Positions 34,813 to 47,731 are shown, counted from the stretch's first letter. The stretch is DNA of 64,000 nt from Dioscorea cayenensis subsp. rotundata (GCF_009730915.1 NC_052475.1:1302001-1366000); one strand, 5' to 3'. Notes: a model not told the origin generated them from the sequence alone. A program made the numbers and translations.

Positions 34813-36930
34813 CATCATCATCAGCACATACATAACATGACATGACACAATATTGACATACATACATGCATGAGAGTGATGAGAGATGTGGAGTGATCTG
34901 GGCCGTTGACTGAAAGGATCAAATCTAACGGCCATCAGTGAAGATTAGAAGTTGGTAGTGTTTGGCTGTTGCAATTGAGATGACGTCTGAGCTGATTCCA
35001 TAACAAACTCTTTGTCTGTATGGGCCTCACATACACACCTCTTTCTAGAAATTATCAATCATTTAATCTTACATACACTTCAAAAATACAACTAAATTAA
35101 CCATTGTTAAACCATTCATTACACATACCATAACCAAAAAAGTGTAGTGTATTTTTTAACAACCCACACAGCATATAAAACAAGTAGTCCATCTTAAACA
35201 AAACAACAAATGAATGTCAAGATTTCAACACTAATAGATAAAGTTACAAATGAAAGTTGGTAAAGAATTAGTAGTAAATGTCAAAGCATAAAAACAAGAT
35301 CAAATTGTACATACAGTAGGAGGATGAAGATTGGTTAATTAAAGAGTGAATTAGCACAACCAGTCATTTAGTCAAAAAGGATGGGGTCTGAGAGGATTTC
35401 TTTATGGTAGCCTGATCAGAACACAGCATAGGGATAAGCTGGCATTGATACAAACTAAAGCAGAATGCCCAGAAAAAAAGTACAATTAGATTTAAGGATG
35501 CACTTTAAAGTAATGGACAACAACCAATTCAGACAGTTGGGTGCTGGTATAATAATGCATCAATGCTGTCCTGGGTTTTAGTCTAAACTACCTTTGTTTT
35601 TGCTGAGAGTTTCATTTTGCCAGGACTGGCAATTCTGGCTACAAAACAAATCAAGATTGTAGATAGCAATGGAGCATTAGATGCTAGTCCAAGCAAATTC
35701 CAAGAAACTTTCAGTTGTTAATTATTCAATAATAGAGATACGGTTAGTATTTATATTATATTAATGTTCCTTGTATATTCAAGAAAAATAACACGTCATA
35801 TGGTCCCAACGTCCTATTTACGAAAATATCTTATGCTATAAACCAAATAAGTTCCGTGCGCGAAGCACTCTATTCATGTATCAAATATTTTATTTTTCTA
35901 TCAATTTATTTCAATACAAGTGCACCTAGAACTTGATCAAATAACCATGGATGGCCGGTATTCCTAACCTTAATCCATCATCAATAATGACATTGAGGTA
36001 CGAAACTAGAATAGTAACAATTGTGACCAAAATCATACCATAATATTTCTCTGAATCAAAGAGCCTAAAAGAAGGAAGAAGATGCCCAACTGATTATTGT
36101 AACAAAAGTGTGTCACAAGAAACTCATTGATCATCGAAAGTTGTGAGACATTGATGACCAAGATCATGAATAAGAAATCACAATGTAAAAGACTCCGACA
36201 CCTCATTGTTATATACATGAACCACATACAATCCAAAAATAATGCAAATGAACGCAATGCGGACAAGCAATGGCATAATCTAAGGCTCCCAAAAGAACAT
36301 ATGAATTGATTCAAGACAAACAAAGTGTAGTAAGGGCAAACATTTATGATTTCAGTGTGCATCGATGATTATTAACAAGTTGCAATAGAAATAATATATG
36401 AACACACAACTGTGCATGTCACTGATGATGCATTAAGAATGTTGGCAAGATAACATTTTGATTTTAAATAAGAAACATTTCCTAGATAAGATACATGAAC
36501 AATTAAAATGCAACAAAAACAGAGCACTGATTGCAATGCCTAAAGATTATCAAATACAATGTACATAATCCAAAACAAAACCTAAAAAGGAGAAAAAACT
36601 AAGCAATCAATCATTAACCTAGAAAAAAAAAAAATCCATCTACCACTACTAATTGAGCTTTAATTATGGACTAGTAACAGTACTACAGCATTGTATTTTA
36701 ACAAAGAAAAATACTAAATACATCATGAATTTCAGAAAAAAAATGGATCCATGAAGAGGAAATTGAAACATCTATCATGCAATCCTTCAAGATATCCATG
36801 AATTTCATAAACAACTCAACTTTGATTAGCAAAACAGAGTCATAAATCATGCTCATTAATCCATTCAAAACCCCAAAAAAAAATAAAAATCCATCCAAAC
36901 ATCAAAGAAAGAATCAGAAGAGATAATGAA
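33300..36930. other. intergenic region with no recognised coding gene
   Basis: AT-rich. Contains a (CAT)n tract at 34780-34823 and a short GC-rich patch (34,690-34,760). An inverted GGCCGTT...AACGGCC pair near 34900-34935 may be a promoter-type motif. Its right half may belong to the spliced transcript proposed at 35300-37060. Confidence 0.45.
34780..34823 (+). repeat. (CAT)n microsatellite
   Basis: ATC/CAT units with one interruption (CACCAT), about 14 units. Confidence 0.9.
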
Positions 36931-37060
36931 CACATCACCTAAAGATCATCAACTATGATGCAGAGAGTTCCATTCCCGGCGGACGGCGATCCACCGGCGA
37001 CTAGAACTTCGTCGCCGGCGGGGAGAGACAGAAAGGATTCAAGATTGCGGTTTCTTGTTC
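35300..37060 (-). ncRNA. possible spliced transcript with no long reading frame
   Basis: A GC-rich block at 37060-36939 looks like a first exon; its donor reads CTTTAG|GTGATG. A 3'-UTR-like, T-rich, non-repetitive segment begins after the acceptor TTTTGTAG at 35638 and continues to about 35300. Joined directly, the last ATG of exon 1 (MIF) would give a peptide of only 23 residues. Exons between them cannot be excluded. It would share a short divergent promoter with the gene at 37,444. Low confidence, no homology recognised. Confidence 0.25.
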
Positions 37061-37298
37061 AAATAAAACAAGAAAATAAAATTTTTCTTAAAAAAAAATA
37101 AAAGTGGACCAATCTCACCCGCGGAACTGTTTAAGAAAACGATATCCCCCTACGTTTCGACGCCTGATTGGACGGACGGAGATGCGAATAAGACAAAGTT
37201 GCTGATCTGGCTTAAGAGGCCTAAATGACAAAACGTGTCCTTGTCGGCATTCGGGTCAAGGACAACAATTTCCAACCAAACTTTTTTTTAGTGACCGA

Positions 37299-37398
37299 CA
37301 CGTAGCATGGGAACAGCAAAGTCAATGACACGTGTACAAAAATATCTCACAAGTTCATTGTCACGTGTCGGTTTGGCCAACTAAATTTCCCTATTTAA
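37299..37398 (+). promoter_or_regulatory. ACGTG cluster and TATA box, possibly bidirectional promoter
   Basis: GACACGTAGC (about 37299), GACACGTGTAC (37327-37337) and GTCACGTGTC (37360-37369) are ABRE/G-box type sites. CTATTTAAAG at 37391-37400 is a TATA box about 45 bp before the in-frame ATG at 37444. Paired ABREs are typical of ABA- or stress-induced genes. Confidence 0.55.
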
Positions 37399-37443
37399 AG
37401 CACCTGGGAAGAGATCTCCATGCGGACGTTAATAACGAAGAAA

Positions 37444-38528
37444 ATGAAAACAGAGAAAACGGAGAGAATGAGAACTTGTTCTGAGATGAGAATGGAGAGA
37501 ACGTCTTCTATTGAGTTTGAGCCTTTAACTCTTACTCTTGAACAACTTCAGTTTGCAAGGGTCATTCATTAATCATATGTTTTTCATATGGTTTTTTTTT
37601 TTCTTTTTTTCAGTTTGTGGTATTAATTAATGCTGGTTTTTGTTCATGTTTTCAGGAGGCAGCAATGTGTATTTTGAGTACCAGAACAATAGAAGAAGCT
37701 ATGGAGGTTTTCACTGAGGTGAGAGCTTCTGGTTTGGTTTTGTTAGTGTGTTTTGATGATTGAACTTTGAAAGCATTGTGTTTGGATTGATTTGCAGGGC
37801 GTGCAATTAACTTTTCATTTTGGTGTTAAAAGTTATAATAATATATGTTTAATGTATGAAGTTATTGATATATTTTAGGTTGAATTGGGTATATATGATG
37901 TGTTTGGATCGTTTCTAATTTATATCTAATATGCATGGTAGTATTAGAATTCAGTTTGTTTGGCTTGTTTGCTGCAAACGAGTTATTAAAATAGATTAAC
38001 ATGTAAGATTACCATATCTTTGGAAGATGTGAATTTGAATATGCAAGTTTGGGTCTCTCATATGTGTGTGTGTGTGTGTTTTGATGAATGAGCTTTGAAA
38101 GCTGTGTTTTGATTGATTTGCAAGGTATATATGCAATCTGTGTTTGGTGTTAAGTGATAGATTAATAATAATAATGCATGTTTAAAATATAAGGATATTA
38201 ATATATTTAAAAATTGAATCAAAAGTTAGCAAATAATATATCTGATTTGGATCTAATGCGGTATTAGAATTTAGTTTATTTACAAAATAATTAGTTAAAA
38301 TAAACTAGCATGTATCGTATAGCGTATTATTAATTAGAGTAGATAATTTGAATATTAAAGTATATAAGCTTATCTAGAATATGTGTTTTGATTGATTTGC
38401 AGGGTATGCAACCTGTGTTTGGTGTTAAGAAAGAGATGGATTTGATGGACTTGGAGTATGATGATGGTGAGAGTGAGAATGTTGGAGTGTTAAGGGATTT
38501 GAGAGACATTGTAACTGCCCCTTTTTAG
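37444..38528 (+). CDS. small plant protein of unknown function (101 aa)
   Basis: Not recognised. Three exons, 37444-37560, 37656-37718 and 38403-38528, all meet in phase 0. The protein has a basic Met/Arg/Lys/Glu-rich start, a middle segment LTLEQLQFAREAAMCILSTR followed by TIEEAMEVFTEGMQPVFGVK (helical, two Ala-rich turns), and an acidic tail with MDLMDLEYDDGESE. In-frame ATGs at 37420 and 37468 are alternatives; I chose 37444 because the TATA box at 37391 would place transcription start near or after 37420. No signal peptide or membrane segment is seen. The promoter has ABRE-type boxes. Intron 2 contains two imperfect copies of the start of exon 3. Confidence 0.65.
37751..38440 (+). repeat. 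tandem repeat (about 280-330 bp unit) triplicating the exon 3 acceptor
   Basis: The stretch TTGATTTGCAGGG...GGTGTTAA occurs three times: around 37786-37830, 38112-38152 and 38391-38430. The third is the real exon 3 boundary. Copies are 326 and 279 bp apart, and the sequence before each (TTTTGATGA..GA.CTTTGAAAGC in the first two) is also shared. The first copy keeps a good AG acceptor; the second is changed to GCAAGG. Confidence 0.75.
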
Positions 38529-41478
38529 TTAAGGCATGCATTTTCAGAGACTCCTTTTGTTGTTTCTTCAATTCAATGCTTAATTTGATGAAGAATGTGT
38601 ATGCTTATGTATATGTGAGTGTGTTTTTGTTCTTGTTTTTTTTCTGTTAATTAATTTGGTCTTTGATTGATGCACTCATGTAAATTCTATGAGAATTAAT
38701 TATTCTTGTAAAGATTGGAATATGAATGGGAACATTAGAATCATTCATACCAAGTGAATATACATGGTTTATGCGAAGATTGACTCGTTAACGTGTGTAA
38801 TTTGAAAGCTTGTATCAAGAAAATCATCATAGAATTATGTATATATATGGTAATTTTGAATGTGAACTTGATTAAGGAAATTTACAAAATGTGTAATTAG
38901 TGGAGAAAACAAGATGAGTTATGTGTTGGAATAAAAACTAATGTTGTTTTACTTCGTCCACTCTTTTCGCTCTATTTTTGTGTCTTTTTTTGGGACACCC
39001 TCTTAAGCAAGAGATTCTGAGTTGAGTGTTCTTGATTTGTTATTGTAGTTAGTTTTAAAAGCAGTATAAGATCATTATAGAACTTTTCTAATTGTCAAAA
39101 GATCTTTGATCTAATGGCATTGGTTCTATACCATGTAAGGCCACATGCAGCAAACTCAATACTTAGAATCAAAATGCCATAAGCGTAGTAGTGCCACAGG
39201 GTCTCCCATCATATAGGATGAGTGTGTGTGATATTTTAATGTTAATGTACGTTCCATAAATAGAGTATAGTTTAATATCTGTGTGGCTTGTTCACATGTT
39301 AATATATATATATATATATATATATATCCTAGCTAATTGCATGTTTTGATTATTTTTATGCAAGTTGCAATAGAGTATTGTTGTGGACAAGGCTTGGAGG
39401 TGGATAGAATCTTTTATGACTACACTAGCTTTGTTGACATGTTACATCATCATGATGCTTGAGTTATTGGGAAAAATTATGATGCGATCAAAACATAAAT
39501 TTTCTTTTTAACTACCCTCCACAAGAACGAAGCTCGAATTTATATCTAGATATGATAAACCACTAATTAATTATATAGCTACTTTCAATTGGTGCATTTT
39601 TTTTTAAAACTTTTGAGAAAATACTGAATTAATCGTGTGATTCACGTAATCTTAGTCGAGTATTAGAGGTTTAAGTTGTGAGTCTGCACTTGCAACTACC
39701 GATCTATTACTATTATTACTACTGACAAGTTTTGAAATCAAAATTTTTTTTATTATTTCACCATCGTTTTTTATAATTAATAAAACTCTGAATTGTGAGC
39801 TTTTTAATAGTTATTCAGTAGTTCATTTAATTTTTTTTTTAAAACACAATAAGATGGTGCTTGATTTGACAATTAGAATGTGAGGTTGGAGGCATTTTAA
39901 AAATATTAGGTTAAAGAAAAAAAATTATTCTAACTTAATAATATCAATAAAATAAAATATATATTTTTTTTTTTTGAGAAAGACAACGCCGAAAATAAAA
40001 TATTTGAAGATAAATCTTTTAAATTTTAAATAATAACTTATATTTTATTAAATATATTTATTTAAACTTTTATTTTTTATAAAAAATATACTTATAACTT
40101 ATCCTTTTATTTCATTGGGGAAATAGACACGACATGGTACTAGAGAAGTTGAATTAGAGTTTTGTTGCTATTGTATTGTCAATGTACTTAAAGAAGAATG
40201 AAGATGACATCAATGATTCCCTAACTTTATGAGAGCTTGCAAGAGTTTGAATTCCCTTTTGTATAACTTGTGTTACTAAATTTGCAAACGTGTATTTTAT
40301 GGAGTTAGGTGAATCACAAGTGCCATGTTTTATGCATGTATCTATTTATTTATTTATTATAAATAAATAAATCTTGAATATATTAAAATTAAGGAAAAAT
40401 TGTATATATGTAAGGATTTAGAAGGGATGAGAGACAAAAGAAAACTAACAAGTGCAATATTTGACACACATAATAAATGATTACTTAGAAGTCGAGCAAG
40501 AGGATGTTACTTTTTAAGTTGGCACCAACTAACACTAAAGATGAAAATTAGCCAGAATTTTAGTTGAATGTCGGAAATTCATGATTACAAGTTTTACTTC
40601 CATAAGAACTCAGAAAACTGAGATTGATTTTAATTTTAATTGTGCTAACCGTGTTTTTCGATTTAAACCTCTTTATTCAGGAGCTGCACACACCTATAAA
40701 AAAAAACATATGATTTTTTATTTTTATTTTTTATAGAATTAAAACCATTATCAATTCTTTAAATGGACTTAGTTGTTTATTTTGCTTTCGTTCATCTTGT
40801 GACTGAATACAAGAGGTTCATTGTGGTCCTTTTGTTACATTTGAAGAAGTACCTCACCTAAATTCTATCAAATATTAATGTATTAATTTTATGATATAAA
40901 ATATGATTGGTTTTGTGACTTTTGTCACGTGATATTAAAAAAAAAATCGGTGGGTACATTGATTTATATTTTTTCTTCTAAAAAAAAAAGTAGCTTTAGT
41001 TCTCATGTTTTGCATAAATAATTTCTAGACAAACAAAAAACACTAACTAATAAATATCAACAAGCTATAATTTAATTTTATTTATCAATAATATATTAAT
41101 CTATTAATCATTATTCCATATTTTTGTATTCTTTCTTGACTACCTAGACTATGTTTCTATTATCAATAACATCATGATTTTATTTTAATACATCAATAAT
41201 GCATTAATAACGTAACACTCTTCTAATCCACAAAATAAACAATCATTAACATCTTGAAAAAAATCATTAATTAATGTAAAATTTATAATTAATAATTTGT
41301 TGGCGGTGAGAGGTTCCTTATTCTCACCAGACGGTGAGCAAAACCCAACCCGGGAACGAGTCAACTCAAAACGGCAACGACGAATTCCAGCAACTTTCAC
41401 CACGACTTCCGATTTACAGCAATCTCGGAACTCCACTTCCGCTCTGTTTTCCTCTCCAAACCCTCGAAGCTCTCTACG
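38529..41478. other. AT-rich intergenic region
   Basis: Over 2.7 kb without a recognisable gene: A/T runs, a (TA)n tract near 39302-39328, and the bZIP promoter and leader at its right end. Confidence 0.5.
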
Positions 41479-41493
41479 ATGGCGCCGTGGTGA
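41479..41493 (+). other. short upstream ORF before the bZIP start
   Basis: ATG-GCG-CCG-TGG-TGA (MAPW, stop) ends 29 bp before the chosen bZIP ATG. If the leader is transcribed as expected it could lower translation of the main frame. It is too short to be a conserved-peptide uORF. Confidence 0.4.
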
Positions 41494-41522
41494 CCGTGGC
41501 CGAGCCGCCGGTGACCACTCGG

Positions 41523-44188
41523 ATGGCATCGCCGCGGGTGGCGACGTCCTCTTCGTTGGGGACGAGCTCGGATCTCGTTGGGAAGGGAATTGGTGCGATG
41601 AATATGGATGATCTGTTTCGTAGCGTCTATGGTGACGCGGCGACGGAGGGGAAGACGGTGGAAGAGGTTTGGAGGGAGATCTCAGGTGGTCGGAGTGGGG
41701 ATGATGGGGAGATGACGTTGGAGGACTTCTTGGCGAGGGCGGGGGCGGTGAGCGTGGAGGACGTGAGGGTTGCGTCGGATTCGGTGTTTGGGGTGGATCC
41801 TGTTGTTGGGGTTGAGAATGCAGTGATGGGGTTTGGGAATGAGGTTGAGGGAGGGGGGAGAGTGGAGAAGGGGAAGAAGAGGGCCTTGGTGGATTCGATG
41901 GATCGGGCTGCGGTGCAGCGGCAGAAGCGGATGATTAAGAACCGTGAATCGGCGGCGAGATCGAGGGAGAGGAAGCAGGTTCTTCATTGTTTGTCATTCT
42001 TTGGCTTAATCAGTAATTCTCTTGTTTGAGTGTTTTCGATGTTAATTGCTTGTTCATTTGATCCAGGCCTACACTGTGGAGCTTGAGTCGTTAGTGTCGC
42101 AGTTGGAGGAGGAGAATGCTAGCCTTTTGAAGGAGCAGGTATTGCTCTAATTTTGATGTTTTCTTCCCTTGAAATGTAGAAAGAGATGATTGTTTGGGTT
42201 GATTTTTTTTTTTCAATGACTGATGAACTTTATGGATATCATAATGAATCCAATTTTTGTAGAATAGAAGTTTTTATTTGATTTTGAGAGAATTGGGATA
42301 ATGGTGTTCCCTTGATTCAGTGAGCATATTTATGGGACCAAACTGACATTTTTCTTGGCTTCAAGCACCATAATAAACATTTGGATGTTGTTCAAGAACA
42401 TTTGGATTCATTGAGCGTATTTATGAGACCAAAGTGAGCTAGATAAATATGTTTATCTAGGGCTTCTTACATCTTAACTTATTGGAAAGTTAAAATAATC
42501 CATTAGATGACAAAATGTCAGATCATAGAAATGAACATTTTGATGTAGTGTGAGAACCAAAGTGACACTAAAGTGATTGTTTTGAGTTTCATAGACCAAC
42601 GTGACAGTTAGTTTGCTCGGAGTTTAAAATGGACATCTTGTGGACTTGCTCCTTTTGTTTTTTGTGCATAAGAAGTTGAGAAGAAACTGCAATGGCTTGT
42701 TAAAAAAAATGTTCGCTCGCTGAGTAGACATTAAAGTACCTGATGCATGCTTATGTGATTTTCATTTTTTAATGATGTGAGAAGCTATGTTCTTTAAGAT
42801 TGATGATTACACAAGAAGCGTGGCTCTGTTAGGAGTTCGGACCATGCTCATGAAATTTGTTGAAAATTTTCAAATACTTTGTAGATAATCATGACTTGTT
42901 TTAGTTTGAGTGGTTTTAACTGATTTTACTAAAATTGTGTTCTGTTCTATGATTTGTAGGAGGAACAAAAAAGGGAGAGGCTTGAGCAGGTATGTTGTTC
43001 TGTGTGTGCATCCTTTTTTAGCCTTGCCATTTCTTTACCATTTTTTCTTTTTGAATAATGAATCCTATGCCTTGCCATTTATACTATGCTTATCCGAATG
43101 TTCAAGCAATCCTTTTTATCCAATATGAGGTGGTTAGTCTAGATTAGGTTATGTAAATTGAGGTGTGCATATATGATGAGTTTTATCCATTAGTATGCAT
43201 TTTAGCAAGCTTCCGTTTTATGTGGTCGTAATGTTTATGCTAGTTTTCAGTGGGTTTAAACTTGGAGCTATCAGTGTATTAATCAGTACTTGAGGATCTC
43301 TGTTTTGGGTTCAATAGAATGACTTAACACAGGACATGGCAAGATCTAGAGACTTTGATTAGTCTGCTACAAAGACAACTTCAATCCATTTAAGAATAGA
43401 TAGATTTTGATGATTGACCTCCACTATCTCTCCTGGTCCTCTTGTTGTCAGAATGGCATCATTGAAGGTTTTTTATTTTTTGTATTATTGGAGCTTTTGA
43501 GTTCCGGAGCACTCGATTTAAGTTGGGGAGGGGGGGATAGGCCATCTCCAATGGTTATTCCCACTCTCACTTTTGGATCAGTGTCGTAACTACATCTGTC
43601 AGGATTGGTTCAAGACTTTCGGGTCTTGTCATGTAGTATCTTTTGGTGATAAAACTGAATCTTAATTTTTTACTTATGTTTTAAAAAGTTGTTATGCTTG
43701 GAATTTGAAAATAAGATGGTCTATTTAATTAATCTTAAATTTTGTAGTGTTATTTATCTTCCTATGGAAGAAACAGGTCCAGATCTTGAGGCGGTTAGAG
43801 ACCTTTATCTTGTCAGGCTATGCATAAGATACTGGATAGATTTTTTTTCTTTTTTCAATTTTAGAGGACCTAGAACTTCATAGTTAGTCTTGGCCATGAA
43901 CCGCCAAAAGTATATAATTTTTTTTTATTTTATTTTTAAGGAATCAAAACTATTGGCGATATGGAGTTCCTTTAAAAAATAGCATGATTTGCAATGATTG
44001 AGGTGCAGACATTTATTGTTTTGCATTTTATTTGAAGCTGTGTTATTCTGAAACATACATAAACACCCATTCCATAATTCATGGCTAATGCTGGGAATAT
44101 TCTGCAGCTGAAGAAGACTTTGATCCCAGTGACTGAGAAGAAGAAACCAGCATATCAGCACCGAAGGACTGGCTCCGCCCAATGGTAG
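41523..44188 (+). CDS. group A bZIP transcription factor (ABI5/ABF/GBF4-like)
   Basis: Nuclear factor expected to bind ABRE/G-box ACGTG sites in ABA and stress responses. Exons 41523-41978, 42067-42138, 42960-42989 (30 bp) and 44108-44188 join in phase to 212 residues. The start MASPRVATSSSLG is the first in-frame ATG. Conserved blocks: MNMDDLFRSVYGD and TVEEVWREI (C1-type), MTLEDFLARAGAV (C2/C3-type), then the basic region QRQKRMIKNRESAARSRERK ending exon 1, the Leu zipper (AYTVELESLVSQLEEENASL and following) in exons 2-4, and a RRTGSAQW C-terminus typical of the group. The Ser sites in the C1-C3 motifs are SnRK2 targets in relatives. Shorter than AREB/ABF proteins and closer to GBF4 in size. 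Intron 3 is about 1.1 kb. Confidence 0.9.
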
Positions 44189-45089
44189 CAAAAATGAGTT
44201 CAAAAACAACAATTTCTTTTTTCTTTCCAGTAAAGCAGAGAAGGAGCTAAGGTGATTGCAGCTATTCTCCAGAAGATTTTTTTGGATGCCTTGGGACAAG
44301 GCTGTTGAAAAGAACAGTGCGAAAATCAAGCACTTGCAGTGACAAAAAAAAATCACTCAGGTGATGGAATGATGGGAAACTAGCTGGTGCTCTCCAAATG
44401 CAGTCTTTCTGAATTAGTCACCAATGATGAACCCTTCTCATACAAATAATTTCCATAAATTCCCAACTTTTTTCTATTCCCGTTTCTTGTTTTTTCCCCT
44501 CTCATGTAACTAAACTTCTAATCAGCGGCATCTGTTAATGGCTCATAATCCATTGTTTACAATTAGTTGTCCATCTGAATGCATGCTTGATTTCTATTGT
44601 ATAGAAAAAAGCCCTTCATTTGGAAAGAAAATGAAGACCTATAAGAGCACCGGCGTTCAAACAGGTACATTGATTTCAATTGTTTATGTTGTTTCATTAA
44701 TTTGGCTAAATCTCCATGACCAACAGCTTCACGGGTTTTTATAACCGCAGGCATTAAATTTTTCACACATCTCCCCATGCGTGGGCGCGGTTTGAATTCT
44801 CCTGCAAAGCCAGTACGGTACTCCTCTTTAGTCCTTTTCTCCATTCCTACCTTTTGATTTTGTCTGCTTGTTTGATAGATAAATAATCACTTTCACTGAT
44901 TATACTAATCATGCTGGATTTTTCTTTAGTTATATAGCATAAGTTTTCCCTTCTTTTAGCCTCAAATGTATTCAACATCATCGCAATTGGTATCCAGCTT
45001 TTACTTTCTCGCACTTGTCCCAATAATCTTTGCCCCATTGCTCCATTCCCTATATACTCAGCCTTGGAAGTGAAAACCCCCACCCTGCT
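44189..45089. other. bZIP 3' UTR and spacer
   Basis: Transcribed 3' region of the bZIP gene, then an ordinary spacer. No further gene seen. Confidence 0.5.
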
Positions 45090-46535
45090 ATGCTGTCCCC
45101 CAACACAATGGGAGCTTCCTTACTTCTTCTCTTTCTCCTCTTCCTCTTCTTTCCATTGTGCGCTCATTCCATGGACACACTAGTTCTAGATGGTCTCACC
45201 CAATGGAAGTCCCCTGTCATTCAAGTTGGAGACTCTTTAGGTAAGTGTATAAGTGAATTTACTATGTTACTACTACTACTACTACTACATAGTATTGCAT
45301 CTCTGTTTCTCATTTTATCATTTGATTGCAGTATTCAAACATAAGAAGCTCCAGAATCTGTACCACTTTCATAACTACAAGGATTTCAAACTGTGCAACC
45401 TCTCACAAGCCACTCTTGTCTCCTTCTCTACCCATTTCATGGTAATCACTTTCTATTTTTTTCACAATTCTTTTTTGTTTTGGTAACACATTTAACATGT
45501 CTAACAAGTTCATTGTGTCAGTGGCGTCCTACTCAGCCAGGTTACTACTACTACTCCAGTGGAGGGTGTGAGAATGGCGAGAAGGTGGCTGTGAGGGTTA
45601 TCCCAACACCACCTCATTCCTCCATTGCTTTTCCTCCAGTCACTGCTCCACCACCAACTTCCGGTGGTGAGTTGCCTTCTTTTCCATCTAATGGCTGGGT
45701 TTCCAGTTCTCCTGCTTCTTCTTTGCAGCCTGAACTGGGGCCTTCTCCAGCTCCTGGGGATTCTGGAACTGGGATTCCATTCATTAACAGTAACCCTGCT
45801 GTTCCTCTTCCTACTGGTGAGACTGACACTGCCACTATCCGTCCTTTGCCCATCACTGGAAGTGGGGACGATGCCTCCCAGGTCTGTATCACTAGACCTT
45901 TTTTTTTTTCTTTGTTACTTCATCTGTGTCACTGCTCAAAAGAAACTTGGCATCTTTTCTCTTTTTTTCTCTTTCGTTTCTTCTTTCTCAGTTGTTGTTG
46001 TTCATGTGTTTTTTTTTTCATGCCCATTTTGTTAATAGACTAAAAGTGGATTTTTTTTTCTACTTTTCATATCTAAACTAGTTAATTTAGATTTGTTTCA
46101 GTGCAAAAAAATGTTTGTGTGTTTGAATTCATAGACATTTTGTAAAATAAATTTATAAGGTCGTTTATTATATATATATATATATATATATACCTCATAA
46201 ATAGTTTAGTTCACAGACACATACACACAAAGAGGCCGAGGTTTAGAATCTGAAGCAATTTACTAGCGTATATTTGAAAAGGAAAACCTCAAATATATTT
46301 TTATAGGAGAGATGACCATTTATGTTTCCAAAAATCCAAAGAGCACAATAAAAAATAAATTAATAATAATAATAGTAATAATAATGATAATAATATTTGA
46401 GATGATTAATGTGAATGTGTATGCACTTTGCAGGCGGTAGTGGGAGTGGGAAGGAAGTTGCAGCAGGAGCAGGTGTTGTTTAAGTTTGTGGTTGAGCTGT
46501 TGCTCATCATGTCTTTTACTTTTGTGTGGTCGTGA
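45090..46535 (+). CDS. phytocyanin/early nodulin-like protein with GPI-type tail
   Basis: Secreted cupredoxin-like protein. Exons 45090-45240, 45332-45441, 45522-45881 and 46434-46535 join in phase to 240 residues. Signal peptide: MGASLLLLFLLFLFFPLCAHS (from Met 45108, or from Met 45090). The plastocyanin-like domain holds QVGDSLVFKHKKLQNLYHF, then FKLCNLSQATLVSFS, and a GYYYYSSGGCENGEKVAVRV closing strand. A Pro/Ser/Thr-rich arabinogalactan-like linker (SPASSLQPELGPSPAPGDSG) and a C-terminal hydrophobic stretch (KFVVELLLIMSFTFVWS) suggest GPI anchoring at the plasma membrane. The usual copper-site GHC in the last strand reads GGC with no adjacent His, so copper binding is doubtful, as in early nodulin-like proteins. 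Confidence 0.82.
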
Positions 46536-46682
46536 CTCGTGCGTGCACTATTTCCTTTTTTTTTCTTTTTTTTTTTCTTTTTTTTTCTTTTTGCTTTTTG
46601 GATAACAGCTTTTGTACACAACAACGTAGTGCTGCTGTTGCTGCTGTGACTGTGGACTAACTAAACTAAGCTAGACTATCTC

Positions 46683-46737
<55 letters not shown>

Positions 46738-47731
46738 GTCTTTTATGTAGGAGGACGTCTTTCTCATCTTAGTTATATATATATATATTATTATAATTAT
46801 AAGGTTATGGACCACTCTTATGTAATACTAGTACTTGGTTTCTTATTATTAATCTTTTATTGCTATGCTGGACTATATCCCTTGTTATATTATTATTATT
46901 ATTATTAGTACTTGCTTTTATGATTTATTTATTGTTTCACTACCGAATTAATTTGTGTTTGGATGCGAGCTGAATTGGGTTGGATTAAGAATGAACTTTG
47001 TTGCATCCGCTTGCTTTTTGACTCTTAATTCTGAACTCTGTTTAAAGGGAGAATAAGATGGGATTAAATTCTTTAATTCAAAATTATGACCAAATACATC
47101 TTTTATTATTCTCACAATTTTCTGATAATTCCCTCGGTGTTACTTTTTTACAGTTTTTACTTACACACACACACATAAATAAAGGAGATTATTAATCTTA
47201 GTTCTTAATTTTGTCAAAGCAGCAAACAAAGTTCTAAGAATCATATACAGTTATTTTATTACGAGTATAAAAACTAGGAAGCTACAATTATCTGTATTTT
47301 GATAAATTATTTATTAAATTTTGAATATTTTAATTCTGCCTCTTAACATTTTTTTTGGGGAGAATTGTTTATATATTTTTCAAAAAGAAAAAAAAACGAA
47401 AAGAAAAATCTCTTATATACATCCATAAACAATAAAGTAACAAATATACCCACAAAACTTCAGTTTTTTACCTATCTACCCTACCCCATTTCGATTAAAA
47501 TTCAATATACTTTTTTAATTGAACTGATCCATTTATCAAAAAATATAATAATTATAAATCGCCAAAATTTAAAATCCAATGAAAAAAATTAATCCCTCTA
47601 GACTAGAGTCACGGTCACCCAAAAAATAAATAAATAAATAAAGGGAGGAGTAATTCATAAAGAATCTAAAATTTAAGGACTTCAACGTAAACTAACCAAC
47701 AAAACCAGAAAAACCACGTCCGTCTCCGGTG
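46536..47731. other. spacer with simple repeats
   Basis: A T/C-rich run (46555-46600), a (TTA)n tract at about 46682-46737, and AT-rich sequence up to the next gene. No gene seen. Confidence 0.6.
46682..46737 (+). repeat. (TTA)n microsatellite
   Basis: About 18 uninterrupted TTA units just past the phytocyanin-like 3' end. Confidence 0.92.
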
